A DNA stretch of 48,257 nt from Smittium mucronatum (lineage: Eukaryota; Kickxellomycota; Harpellomycetes; Harpellales; Legeriomycetaceae): positions 5,918 through 54,174 of the forward strand of contig LSSL01000812.1 in NCBI GenBank assembly GCA_001953115.1, given 5' to 3'. Under the pieces are notes generated by a model. That model was not told where the DNA came from, did no database searches, and saw only the letters and a program-made list of their open reading frames with translations. A program made the position numbers and the translations under genes. Positions within the stretch are counted from its first letter, which is position 1. Every line of letters starts with the position of its first letter. Of the stretch, positions 1 to 12,739 are shown in pieces.

Positions 1-94
1 AATTACAATTACAATTACAATTACAATTACAATTACAATTACAATTACAATTACAATTACAATTACAATTACAATTACAATTACAATTACAATT
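1..94. repeat. (AATTAC)n hexanucleotide microsatellite
   Basis: Fifteen perfect AATTAC units plus AATT run from the first base. The array is cut by the window edge, so its true length is unknown. Only one G or C occurs per unit, unlike usual G-rich telomere repeats (TTAGGG type), so I call it a simple satellite. A second short tract, ten AT units, follows at 112-131. Confidence 0.95.
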
Positions 95-131
95 TTTCTA
101 AGCTTTCCTGAATATATATATATATATATAT

Positions 132-3100
132 GAGGTTAAAATATGAATTTAAAAATAATTTTTCCAATTTTTTTAATTAATTAATATTAAATCAATTTAT
201 AAAAAATCTTATGATAAACTTTTAATGTTAATAAAAATGAAATATAGACAAAATTATATTATTTCAAATTCATAAGATATAATTAAATGGATCTTTTAAT
301 CACAGGTTTTATGTTTTTTGATTTGATTCTTATCTCTTTATAACTTATATCATACTATGTTTTAAAAAAAAATTCCACGTTACATTTTATCACTAAATTT
401 AACAGTACCAACAAGTATATAAATAAAATTCCCAAATAGCTCCCTCAACTCCACCTAAATATATAATGAAAAAAAACACAACATTTATAATTACAGAAAA
501 AAATTAATGAAAAAGTTGTTAAAAATAATTTGATGAATAAATTAATAAATATATGAAAGGATTAAAATAAATTGAGTTAAAATACTAGTAAATATTATTT
601 TTTTCAGACTAAATAGTTACTAAGTGCATAAAAATAACTCTTCATAATTTGATACTTTAATTGGTTAGAGGATATTTTTTTTAAAAAATATTAAAAATTA
701 AAAATCTTGAAAAATCTTGAAATAGTGAAATTTAACATAGCTCTATGCATTTAAATTTTAAAATTCCAATTTTTAGAAAGCTTAATTATAATCAAATTTT
801 ACTACAATATATTTTTTAGAGGTGTTTTCATTGTTAGGAATTCGGATTTATATTTTTAGAGACACAATACTACATCATTTAGTGGATTTTTTTTATCTTT
901 GGATAAATTTATTTAGTAATTGTGAAATTTTTTTTGGTAGGAGGGGGAGGGGTTACTCAATTACATGCTTAGAATATTAATTTTTATTTTCAAAGACAAA
1001 AATTTACGCTTTTGGTTAGTTTTTTTACAAGAGATTCAAATAAAATTATACTAGATACCCACAAAAACTTTCCCGATACAGATATTCCGGGAAAATTTTC
1101 GGTTATATAAAAAGGTTAAGTTGAACTGAAAAGTATAATTTCTTAAAAAAATCCACGTGAGATACATTTTTTTGAAATGAAAAAAAAAGGAGATCCAGCT
1201 ATTTTCATTTAATCAAAAATAATTTAGAAAAATTAAAATAATTTGTCGTTATAACAGAAAAAAACTATATGAGCAATATATTTTTGACTTTTACGTCTTT
1301 AAATTAAAAAAAATTAGTACTTTTTTTAGATTTATTTTGAAGTAAATCTTAAATTCAATACTCATATTTAGAAAAAAAAGTAGATGAAGCCCCCCCGTTT
1401 CATATCAAACCATGAGTCAAAAAAGATTTAGGATATTATAAAAATACAATAGGAGGATTTAAAATTAATAAAAAAAATCCATTATCACAAGAGACCCTTT
1501 AAAAAAAAATTCATTATTAAAAGATAAAAAAATAATTAGAAAATACATATTGAGATGAAAATTTAAAATTCTGTAGTGCATAGATTAATAAGAAAATATT
1601 TAAAGCAGCAAATAAAACGGGATAATTATGTGACCTTTACTGTAAAATAAAGATTATAAAACAAATAGATCATGAATAAATAAATTATTATATTTCACTA
1701 CAATACACGAATTTTTTTTTATGAAAAAATAAATAAATATTCCTCTGTAACCCCAAAATAAACAGAAATATATCTTGTATGACATTTTATCGAATTTTAC
1801 TGTTTATAATACCAGTTAAAAGAAAATTTGATGGGATGCTCTACATAAGGAATGATTTTTTTAGGGGAATTAAAAGTATATAAAATAATTTATTTTACTT
1901 GATGAAGCTGGATTTATCGTATATCAAAATAGATAATAGAGGTATTATGTAGTAAATATTGTGGTTACCGTTATTTTACCCTGAAAAATATTTATTTTTT
2001 TCTCAATTAAATCGCGGTTTCTATATCTGCTATATTATGTTACCGAATAAGTGATACTCCGGCTATGATTACACAAATAAAAAAAATTTTCGAGGGAAAC
2101 CAGTTATATGATTTGAAAAAAGGATGGTTATTGTTTTGAATAACTTCAGATTTCATAAATCAAAATAAATTAAAAATTCAACACCGGGATCACGAAATTA
2201 TATTAAATATATTGCACATATCCACCTCAGATAAATCAAATATAAAGGAATTTTTAAAAAATAAATTCAACTTATAAATTATCAATTCTGGGAAATATTT
2301 ATTTCTAATGTATAAAGGTAAATTTAACCATAGTTATTGAGTAATTTGTAGAAAATCCATATAATCACTTCAGAAATATACGAATACGAATAGAATTCGG
2401 GTTTAAAAATTGGCATTTTTTTGGTATATAGATGTTTATTTTTCTATAAAAATTTCCTTTTTTATAATATTTAAGGCATTTAGATCTTTTTGACCAATAT
2501 TTCCATTTGATTTTTTTAAAAATAATGGATTTTTCTTTATTTATAGATATTAATAAAATGTTTATTTGATTTAGTATAAGATTATACTTTTTTATTGATA
2601 AAATTTATGTTTCATTCTGAATCGAAAAAATTTATCACATCGCTAATGATTTATTTCATGAAGATTAATATTCGAAAAAAATTTCCCATGTTTAAATATT
2701 TTATTTTATCAATCATATTATTTTTGCTTAACTATCAGAAATAAGTAAAATTATCTCAATATTTAGTATAATGTGATTTTAGTTACACAATAAAAAATCT
2801 TCAAAAAGATAAATTTTTGTTTTAAAAAATAAAAATAACGGTATTATATGCAATAATATACCCCCACCTATCAAGCCATTTCATAATAACAATTCATTAA
2901 ATATGGGTCTATACAATATAATATATATAAATAGAAAATTACACCAATCTAAACCTTTGAATACTTTAATAAAACCAATTTTCTCCTAACTAAAATCTAA
3001 AATATGTTTTTTGTCTAAATTAGGTCCATAATCTATTTTTTTGGTTATTAGGGAAATTTTCACAATGTAGCATTATGAAAAATAAGCAAATTTCTACATC

Positions 3101-6100
3101 TTTAATTTAATTTAATTTTTTTCGTATGCACTATTGGTCAAAAATAAAGTTATCAAAAATAAACATAACCGTTTAATAATACCCTATTTGATTAGTGAAT
3201 TGATTTTCTGTTAAGTAATGAGACTAAACCTCATAAATTCATATTATATTGAAAAAATATTTTTTAAATTTCTTCTAGATTAGTTAATATAGCCTCAAAT
3301 CAATTAAAATGAAATGAAATTATTTTTGGTCATTGGGCTGACACTTAAATAAAAATAAAAATAAAAAATATAATCTCTAAAACTGGGGCGTTAATATGTG
3401 AGTTGATTTTTGGGAGAGTCATTCTATTAAATTATAAATTCTGGTATTTTAAATTTATGTATTTATATTTTAATCTTGTGCTGTAATCAAAAATTCTTTC
3501 CTATGTCATAAAGATGGTATAAAATTATTTGATTAACATATGAGAGATTATTTTCAAGACCGAGCCTTTTTTATCATTTAAACCGAATTAAAAAGAAATT
3601 TATATCATCTTCAAACATTTAAAAAATAGATAAAAATGCATAATCTAATAAAATTTCAATATTTTTCCACTAAAAAACTTCTTTAGAGAGATCTAATTTT
3701 AAACAAATCAATAGATTAATACTTATCTTAGAAATATACTTAAAAATTAAGAAATTATTAAAAAAATTAATTGATAAGTAACTACTCTTAAAGATAATCT
3801 CCCATATTTTTATATTATTATTGGGTTGGTAATGATTATTTATAATTTTATCCAATTTTTTGCACAGGAAAAAAAATTCTGGTATTTAATATAGTGTCAG
3901 ATATAAGCAATTTTTTATAAAATATTGCATCATATGAGGAAATCAAAAAAAAAAATTAAGCGAGAAAAAATTATTTTGGAAAAAAAAAATTCAATTTCGA
4001 AATGATAGTTTTATATAGGCTTTAAAATAGTTATTTATAATCAATTGGAGCAAGTATAGGATTTATTTTAGTTTTAAACGAATTTTTAAGGCCATTATCT
4101 CCAGAAACCAATAAAAATAAATTATTATAATTATTAAATTAAAAACTGATGGCCTATTAGTATGAAAGTTATTTTAAAATGTGTAAAAAAATATTTTTTT
4201 TCCATAAAGTTATTATTATAATACTAAGTGGTAAAATTAAAATAAATAAGCTTATAATTTATAGTATTTAGTTAATAAAATTTCCATATTATACACAAAA
4301 GCCATTCTATTAACATACTTATTGGAGTATTAATAAATATAAAAAACGTTTAAAAGCCTAAAAATTATGAAAGAATTTTTAATTATTAATTAATAAGATG
4401 AAATAATTAATAGTGTATATTTTATCAAATATTTAATTATTTGTAAAAAATTTCGTAATTTTGTTGCTTAATAAACCATTTTTTTTTGAAAAAAATAGCT
4501 TGCAAACAATATGCTCATTTTAAATGGATTCAGATCAATAAAAGACATTCAAAGATTTCTATTTTTTTAATTTGAGGCCTTATTCATTGTAATTTCACAA
4601 TTTAAATAACATCTAATATGTTTAAATGATATTAATACCAGTTTAAATAGAATTTAATAAATTTTTTTTGAAATTAATATTTTTTTGTTTCACATTTTAA
4701 AATTCTGCTAACATTTTAAAAAAATAAATTGAATTATTTATAAATTTAAATTCAAATTGTTTTAGTTATTAATTAAATTAAATCATATTTGTTCTTATGA
4801 AACTTTTTTACGAAACAATAGCCCCATTTTTATAAACAAATTTTAAAAAAATTAATATAACAAATATACTTCATGTTTTTATCCGGTAAATTGTTGATTT
4901 TGCTCTAATAAATGGCTAGTCGTTATTTATTTTGCAATTTTTTAAATTTTCCATGACCAAAAAGAAAAAAAATATGAGAAATCTATATATAGTTATATAT
5001 TTATATCGAAAGATAAAAATTATATGTACATATATACATTATCCCAAGTTCAAAATTTATGTGCAAGTATGTTTTTATGAGTGTTTTTTTGTGTGTAAAG
5101 ATACTGTTGGCGTTTAAATTTATTCTATATACATGAATAAAAGTATAAATATGTCTGTTCTCTCTTATAATAATATTTTGATGGATATAAATTATTTTAT
5201 TGTTAGTATCCGAACAATAAATATTACTATTTATTTTTCCCTAAATAAATAACAGTTCAATATTTGTTTAAAATATATTTTAAATATGATTAAGTTTTTA
5301 ATGGCCATATTTAAAAAAAAATTATCTTAATTTGTTAAATAATATTCACATTATATGATTGACTAATAATAGATAACTGGAAAAATGTAAGAATTGTTGG
5401 ATAAGAATTTTTTGGTCAAAAGAAAAAGGATTTGTAAATTTTAAAACAAATAAAGTTGAGAAAATAGTCTTTTTTTTAATAAAAAAACCATACCATTAGA
5501 TGTAGCTGCATATGAAAAAAATATTTTTTAAAATAATAAATTTATTTTAAAAATTTTAATCTGTTTTATTCGGGAAATCGCTCATCAGTGTGTAAATTGA
5601 CCAAAAAAAATTTTATTTAATAATTTTAATTGAATAATAGCAATTTATTTTAACAAAAATATATCATAATTTAAAAAATATATTTGATAATCATTTTATG
5701 TTTGATGTAAATGATTGATTTTTACCTGTTTAATTATTTTTTAGAGATTTGAGGTGTATTTTTGATAAAGAAAAATAAAAAAAAGATGATTTTCTCAGTT
5801 TAATATAAGAATAACAAAAATAAAACGAGTTTATGAGAAAAAAAAGATCAAAAATGTTTATTTAAAAAAGATTTTAAATTCCCTTTAAACGGTTTATTAT
5901 TTAAAAGGATTTATTTGGTTTTTATTTTAGAATAATTTTTTTTTAAAATTTTTTTATAGGGAATTTAATAAATTAGTTTTAATGAATTGAAATTTTTTTG
6001 AGAATCAGATAAATTTCCTTCGTTATTTAATTTGGGGTTTATTATATTTAAAAAATTTTAAAAATTTATTATTAAATAAACTTATGAAATTCTCATTGGA

Positions 6101-8984
6101 TAAAAAATCACAATTAAAAAAAATTCCATTTATCAGAAATTTTGTACTTGAAATTTTTTAAAGTCTAATGGTCAGAGGTTTCAGAAAAGCTTAATAGTTC
6201 AATAAAATCATTTTTATAATTTTAAACTGTTTCCATTCATTTAGAGTAATATTTCTTCATTCTGTAGCGAAAATTATCAAGATTATACAAAAAATAGCAA
6301 TGTAAATTGTGTTATATTTATAAATCATCTACTTTCATTTCTAAGAATTTTTTTTTCTATTTATTTTATTAATTTTTTTTTATTTTTATAGTTTTTTGAA
6401 TTTTTACTGTATCAAAATACCGAGCTTCAATACAAATTCCCACTAACGTTTATGTAGGTAGATTAAATTCCCCTAAAAAGTTTTAATTTTTTTAAATTTT
6501 ATCTAACTTATTTTATTATGAAAACTGATCCGAATTTGTTTTTTTATTCAGAAATAAACCAAAATTTGTACTTTTTTCCAATTTAGTTTGTCCTACCTTT
6601 TTTTAAAAAAAAAATTTGAAAGAAAGTGTTTCAAGTTAATAAAAAAATTTTATAAAAAATTTTTTATTTTGATTTTCTAGCACTTTTAAAAATACACTTT
6701 AATATTTTAATATGGTAAGAATTTTTCAAAAAAAATTTAATTTGTAAACCAAGTAAATTACTGGCGTTTTAAATACTTACATGTATCCCTTAAACTTCTT
6801 TTGAATTGAATCCGAATAAAACTCAATTAATAAAGATCTATTATTTATATTATGTGCTATTTTGATTCGTCTATAAGTTTAAAATGATATATAGAGCAAA
6901 ATATTTATAATTTTACAACCAATAGTAATATTCCAAACTTAAAATATTTTCCCATAAACAAATATTGTGATATTTTTTTCATGAAATTATTTTTGTCCGA
7001 AATTTGTGGATTTAAATAAGAGAAAGGGTTTTAATTTATGATCTGATTGAATTGTAATTTTTAAATTACAATCATCAACTGTTGAATAACAAAAATGGTG
7101 ACAAATAAATCTGTATTTTAAGAAAATAAATTTTTTGGCATGTTTAATCACCAAATTTCCAGAATAGAAATAATCCATAATTTTTAAAAAATTTCAATCA
7201 TTTTTAGATCTTTAAGTACTTTTTTTATTTTTATAAAATAAGTATTCAAAATGGCACTTTTTCGTAATTTTTCCAATAAACCATATTTTGAAAACATTTA
7301 TATGTAAAATAAACAAAATTTCTAAAGCTCATCTAAGTATTTAAGAAAATGTAACTTTTTACTTAGTTAAAAACACAATCGGATCTCAGAAAATTCCACA
7401 AATGATGATCACATTTAGTTTTAACTTTTTTATTTTACAAAAAAATGGTTCTATATATTCTATTAAATTTTTTTTTTTTTTAATCATAATTTTAACTGAA
7501 AATAAAATTTTAATAAACAAACTAAAATATTTGAAAGAATGTATGGGCATAAAAATTATTGATATAAAAATTGCTAATATTCATCAGTAATTCTAGTAAA
7601 TTTATACTTAAGAAAAGTTAGAACTCATCTGCCATCAGAAATGTTCCATTCGCTATTGGTACCATTAAATCAGAGTTTTGAAGAAATATGAAATTAAAAC
7701 TCGAGATAAACATCTATGGACATAAGTTCACTGTCATGTATGATGGTCTGACTCCATACTACTCCTAGAATAATTAATAAAAAATATTATGTGTTAAAAA
7801 AATCCCCAATTTTTTAGCTCTGGGTTTTCTAAAAAAAGTTGTTAAGCTCTAGTACATCTTTTTTCTTTTAGATTATGTTTTTTTTGGGAAAGCAGCATAT
7901 CTAACTGGAATTATCATTATCTAGATATATCTGATATCGATTATTTTTGGTATTTCCTTTACTTATCTGGATAATCTTTTCACCAGTCTATAACAGCCAC
8001 ATTTAAATAGAGTGATTTTTTTGGGATTTTATTATAATACACTCTTTATTTTTTTTCATTCAAGTTTCTAAACACTAATAATTTATTCCACATTTAGGTT
8101 AAAAGACGATTTTTATTCAATTATAAATAGAACTGCCAATTTAAATACAATAAAATTAACTTAAATCCTCGATTAAAGAATATTTAGTTTTATGCCAATT
8201 TTATAGGGCGTTTTTTATCTACTAAGTTTTGCTAAAAAGGGTGGTATTTTAGATTTTTTTCATCATATAAACTCAAAATATTAACATAAAAAAGCGGATA
8301 ATCTAGAAAATTGAAAAAAGCGATCATTTTAAACAAATTTCATACAAACCCAAGTTGAAGCCGAATTATTTTTGTATTAATTCCGGTTTATCTAACTCAT
8401 ATATCAAAAAATATACTCCATATTTTATATTATTTTGGTTTATTCTTATCATACGATGAAAAAATAGTACCAAATGTTAAAATTTATTATCATCATTACT
8501 AATACACAGGGATCTTTGAGGTAAGAAAAACAATGGATTTTTTATTTATTTTTATAGACCAACAGCTTCATTAATTATTTAATACTTTAATAGATAATAA
8601 ATACTAAATTATTGGTTCATATATTCTTTAGAGGCTACATGCATTATATATATTAACAATATATGGAAATATTGGGGTTACTTTCGATTGGAGAGCTTTC
8701 TTAATAATATTAATAAAAATGGGTAAAATAAAGCATTAAACACAATATAGTGAGTGAGTGTAAAAACTGCATTTTGTAAATATTAATCAATATAACAGGA
8801 TTTTTTGATATTATAACCATTATTATGGGCAATATTTTTACGTCAAATTCTTAAGAATAATTTACTCTTTCCGATCTCGAGAATTTTTTTTGACTTCTGT
8901 TTGCGAAACGCAGGATTTTATATTGGATTAATAAAAAATTAATCTAATTATAAAAAAATCTATTTTATAATTAGTTTTCATTTA
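132..8984. other. AT-rich gene desert
   Basis: No supportable gene. The sequence is dominated by poly-A/poly-T runs, and the few short open frames (about 60 codons) have low-complexity Lys/Ile/Asn/Phe compositions expected by chance. Small exceptions are a purine tract with G runs at about 939-952, a C7 run near 1390, a hairpin TTTCCCG...CGGGAAA near 1064-1090, and a GC-richer patch at about 7625-7770 with no identifiable coding content. Confidence 0.7.
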
Positions 8985-9335
8985 CAGAAAAATGAATGCC
9001 ATTTTCGCACCACTGGCCCTGAAAGGGATCCCGTTAGAGGTAGGCTCTGACTATGAGCTAAATAGCTTCAACGGACTACTGTTCGTTAAAAAAGAGCTTA
9101 ATTCTTGACTGCTTGTAACCTCTATCATACACCTACTTAAAGCAATACCAGGGGGGGAGGGTCTTTCAGTTGGTAGATTGAACCTTTTTCTCGTAGGTAC
9201 GCAGCCGGTAGTCCGACAGAGGAGCTTATTGTAGTTAGGATAATATTCTTTTCTATACAACTTAATCTTTTTTTCATATTTTTTAGTTTAGTTTTTAATG
9301 ACATATCTTGATTATAATCCCGTGATACAAAATAA
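8985..9335 (+). mobile_element. degenerate transposable-element fragment, family 1 copy A
   Basis: A GC-richer island in the desert. Its reverse complement aligns along its length to 31553-31870. Shared blocks include GAGCTTAATTC, GCAATACCAGGG, CCTTTTTCTCGTAG, ACGCAGCCG, AGGAGCTTATT and, at the far end, CCGTGATACAAAA. Divergence is substantial (my eye estimate is about 70-75% identity), so the copies are old. No reverse transcriptase or transposase domain is visible, and class is unassigned. Boundaries are approximate because both ends fade into AT-rich DNA. Confidence 0.75.
8992..9108 (+). pseudogene. short element ORF remnant (38 codons)
   Basis: ATG at 8992 opens a 38-residue frame that stops with TGA directly after ELNS. 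In copy B of the same element (about 31778-31860, minus strand) the aligned frame also reads ELNS followed at once by a stop (TAA), although its upstream part has in-frame stops. Conservation of the stop position suggests this was the C-terminal end of an element protein. An acceptor-like TTTTCATTTACAG lies just before the ATG, so the piece could also be a former last exon. The protein is not recognised. Confidence 0.3.
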
Positions 9336-10062
9336 AAAACCGACCCTGAAAGAGATGAAAATGGGAATAAGGATTGTTTGAATATATATTAAAAACAACA
9401 TAATTTCATACTATAAATTACCTTCCATCTCGCATTTGATATATTTCGAACTTCAATCGGATAATGCTAAGTCTTTATAAAGCATGACCAAGGAATGAAG
9501 CGGGGATATGCTTAATAGTCTCCTAAATAATAATCACTTTATATTTCAATTTTTATAGCATTTTCAACAATTCAATATTATTATACATGAGAATTCCAAA
9601 TTTCCATAAAGTATCTTATTTATTAGAAATGTAAAACGTTCGCGAGATGGTGAAAATTACATAAATTCTTAATGCTAGTTTTATCTGTAAACTGCTATTT
9701 ACATCAGAAACGAACTTTGACCAATGTTCATAACTAGTCATTTTTTTCACAATCTTAATGCTATTTTTTTGCGCGTAAACTCGGCCATTTATGAAATATT
9801 TTGGCAAATGGGAGCTCAATTAAGTTTCAAATCAAATCAGCTATAAAAATCATTAAACGATTGAGAAAAATCATTAGTGCAATTAGGTGGTATGATTCAT
9901 GTTATTGGGCAACATGATTCGGCACAAAGGATTTAGAAATTGATCGATCAACAATGTATAAGAAAATGTATGTTTTAATGTCTATTTACCGAGCTGGTTT
10001 ACACATGAAAACTTACCTTTTTTAATCCATTTCTTGAGATTACATCATAGTTTCGAAGGTTT
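9336..10062. other. intergenic region upstream of PRP40
   Basis: No confident gene. It holds the weak doublecortin-like open segment on the minus strand (entered separately) and, further along, the presumed promoter and 5' leader of PRP40. No clear TATA element is seen close to the PRP40 start. Confidence 0.5.
9616..9819 (-). pseudogene. possible doublecortin-domain exon or relic
   Basis: An open minus-strand segment without an ATG at its start. It resembles the core of a doublecortin (DCX) domain: an aromatic-hydrophobic strand followed by NG, a KIVKK strand, a Ser-Tyr/Trp-rich turn (YEHWSKFVSDV) in the place of the family's SFDxLLxDLT helix, then a hydrophobic strand ending LRIY. A donor-like GTAATTTT follows LRIY, matching donors used in URC4 and PRP40. 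The next downstream segment (about 9405-9505) carries stops in the frames I tried, so the gene may be broken. This is a by-eye resemblance only. Confidence 0.2.
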
Positions 10063-10074
10063 ATGCTCCAGTAA
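10063..10074 (+). promoter_or_regulatory. candidate upstream mini-ORF overlapping the PRP40 start
   Basis: ATG CTC CAG TAA encodes three residues, and the last base of its stop is the first base of the PRP40 ATG (TAATG). If the transcript starts upstream of 10063, PRP40 initiation would need leaky scanning or reinitiation, a possible translational brake. The transcription start is unknown, so this is a conditional reading. Confidence 0.35.
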
Positions 10075-12689
10075 TGGCTGTGAGTTTCTAATTATTAACA
10101 AACTATGCTAGAGAAGTAATTTTTACATTATATTTTCTTTTTCTTATTTTTTTTCTTATGCTACTTAGCAATGGGAGATCCACAAAGCTGCAGATGGGAG
10201 GGTTTATTATTATGACAGGGAGTCCAAAAGTAGCACCTGGGACAAGCCAGATGAATTGAAAACATCGATCGAGGTTAGAAATATCCTTGTTTTTTAAACT
10301 TGCAAACCAATGATTACTTTAATATGCTACTAATTTTATTATGTTTTTTTTAAGTTTCAAACTAATTGGAAAGAATATGTTGCTGCTGGAGGGAAGAAGT
10401 ATTGGTATAATTCTGAAACCAAGGAGACAACCTGGAACATGCCGCAAGAACTTAAGGGTAATTTTTTGAATATTCATTCCTTATTTTATTAGATTTCAAT
10501 AGTACCTCTTTTTAACTTCTTTTTTTTAAAAAAATAATAAATCCTTTTTACAAATTAAAAAGATCTGGAACATGAGTCAAAGAAAATGGAAGATAAAGAT
10601 GATATTTTCGATATGGAAACGTTATCCATTAAAAACATAACCGAAATTTTGAAAAATTCCAAAGATTCCTCTACTGATGGAATCAATCCCATAACTCAAA
10701 GCAATGAAAATCAACATGAAACCCTGTTGGCTTCTTTGCCAAAACTCGAATCATTATCCACAAAAAAAGAATCTGAAGATGCCTTCAAACTATTACTATC
10801 ATTTAACGTAAAAAAATATACTATTTTTAAATTATATTTATTTATTTTTTGTGATTTATCTCCTTTTACTTCATTTCACTTTTCCAATTTTTTAAAAAAT
10901 TAGAAAATCGACCCCGAAACGACTTGGGATTCAGCAATGAGAACAATCATAGAACACCCTCTTTACAACTGTCTTGACTCTGTATCAGAAAGAAAGCGTA
11001 TTTTCTTTCAGTATTGCCAAGAAAAAAAAGAGGAAAATGCTGTAATAATTATCTTATTTTTTATTTTTATTTTTCGACTGCTCTCACGCACTTACCCTCT
11101 GCTACCCTATTTATTTATTAATTAGGAAAAGGATAGAGCCAATAAAAGGAAAATACGTCAAGATTTTTTTAAAGTTTTGGATTCCTTACCACTAACAGAA
11201 TTCTCCCGTTTCAAAAAGGCCGAACTTTTAGCCAAGAATAATCCCACATACCAGGCCATTACAGACATTAATGAAAGACAATCATTATTCGAAAGATACA
11301 TGGATTGTTATATGGACATATTGACTGACCTTAGAACCGAAAGGCATAAATATTACGCTAAAGAGCTGAGTAAAGTTTTGGATTCTTTGGATGACCTGGC
11401 TGTTCAGTCTAAATGGTTGGAAACCAAAAAAATTCTTATGAATCATCCGAGGGTCATCCAACTTATTGAGGAATCAAATTCTAATCAATTAATTGGTGAA
11501 CACCAGTATCTAAAAATATTGCAGGATATTTATAGTAAAAGCGGCGAGTCAAAGGATTATACTTATGGGGGTGTCTGCAAAAGAAATATCGAATTGAATG
11601 ATAGGCTAGAGCCAATAGATATCTTAGAATCGTTTCAAATAAAATCTCTTGATATGGAACAAAAATATATGGATAAATTGGAAAATGAAAGAAAATTAAG
11701 GGATCGAGCTGAAAGAAAGCATCGAGAAGCCTTCAAGGTATTTATTGAATTTCTAATAATATTTTCATCCATCATCTGTTCTTTTTCTTATTCTCGATTC
11801 CATTTAATTCTTACTCAACATTTTTAAGACAGCCTTTATCATTTTTTCTTAAATTTTTTTGGTTTTTTCCATTTAGGAATTACTCAATGAGCACTTATTC
11901 TCAGCAGTTATTACACCAGTTTCATTATGGCAGGAGTTTTACCCCTTGATTAAAGATGACGTGAGATATATAAACATGCTCGGCCAGTTTGGCTCAACCC
12001 CATTAGATCTATTCTGGGATCAAGTTGAGGATTTAAATGACAAGGTTTATGCACAAAGAAAAATAATTGAAGATCATTTAAGACAACAGTTATCTTTCCA
12101 AAAAGAACTCCAAAAAAATGGAAAAGAGTACAATTCAGCTGTATTCAAAATAACCCCATTAACCAGACTCTCGGAATTAGAGGAATACCTTAAATCGCCA
12201 ACTTTTATTAATTCCCCTCAAGGAAACTCCAAATTTGACATTTATACTCTTCCATATATACATGAACAATTGATAATTAAGGCTAGGAGAAGGGAAGAGG
12301 AGGAGACTAAACGAATGCAGCGACATAAGCGCAAAGCTTTAGAATATTTAGTTTACACGATGAATAATAAATTTGACCCACCTTTACACATGGACTCTAA
12401 ATGGGAGGAGGAGAAGCAACGGATTCTGTCTATTCCAAAATTTCCAACACAATACATAAGTCAGCAGGAGTGTGAGGCCTTATTTGACTCTATTATTGAA
12501 AAAATAAGGAGCCAGGCTACTAACGCTCCGCCTGAGCCTGGTGAATATATATCTTCCTCTAATCGCAAAAATGCAAGCCGTAGTTCTAGTATAGACAGCC
12601 TTTGTAGTAACACCGAGAGAAGATCTGGCGTTGTTGGTAATTATGGAGACCCCAGTTATTCTAAGAAAAAATCTAGGCATGCATATTGA
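10074..12689 (+). CDS. PRP40: Prp40-like U1 snRNP splicing factor (two WW, multiple FF domains)
   Basis: Nuclear pre-mRNA splicing factor. In yeast Prp40 sits in the U1 snRNP and helps bridge the 5' splice site to the branch-point factor. My model has seven exons: 10074-10079, 10169-10273, 10355-10457, 10563-10807, 10904-11041, 11126-11737, 11877-12689, giving 673 residues (yeast protein about 583). WW1 is at residues 4-29 (W4, W26, P29) and WW2 at 42-67 (W42, W64, P67). FF-type domains follow near 143-200, 206-262, 275-330, 399-455 and 556-616. The segment [12 protein letters not shown]...YINMLG at about 421-438 matches the Prp40 family well. The tail is Ser/Arg/Lys-rich. Exon 1 codes only Met-Ala before a GTGAGT donor; phase is kept across all six introns. 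Intron 2 has an unusual GTTAGA donor, and some acceptors are AAG. Confidence 0.93.
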
Positions 12690-12733
12690 CACCCATTAAT
12701 GGAGGAACTCTTTTCATCTACTTTCTTGAATAC

Positions 12734-12739
12734 AATAAA
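12734..12739 (+). terminator. PRP40 polyadenylation signal
   Basis: AATAAA lies 45 nt after the PRP40 TGA, within a usual distance for 3'-end formation. AT richness makes chance matches common, so the call rests on position. Confidence 0.5.

Noticed and set aside
1..94. Telomere
   Set aside because: The AATTAC unit is not G-rich on either strand, and base 1 cannot be shown to be a chromosome end.
3670..7590. Five 60-63 codon frames in the left desert
   Set aside because: Lengths and Ile/Lys/Asn/Phe-rich compositions fit random AT-rich sequence; no motif, splice structure or conservation visible.
12480..12692. 70-codon minus-strand frame at the PRP40 3' end
   Set aside because: Shadow of the last PRP40 exon; no domain and no splice context.
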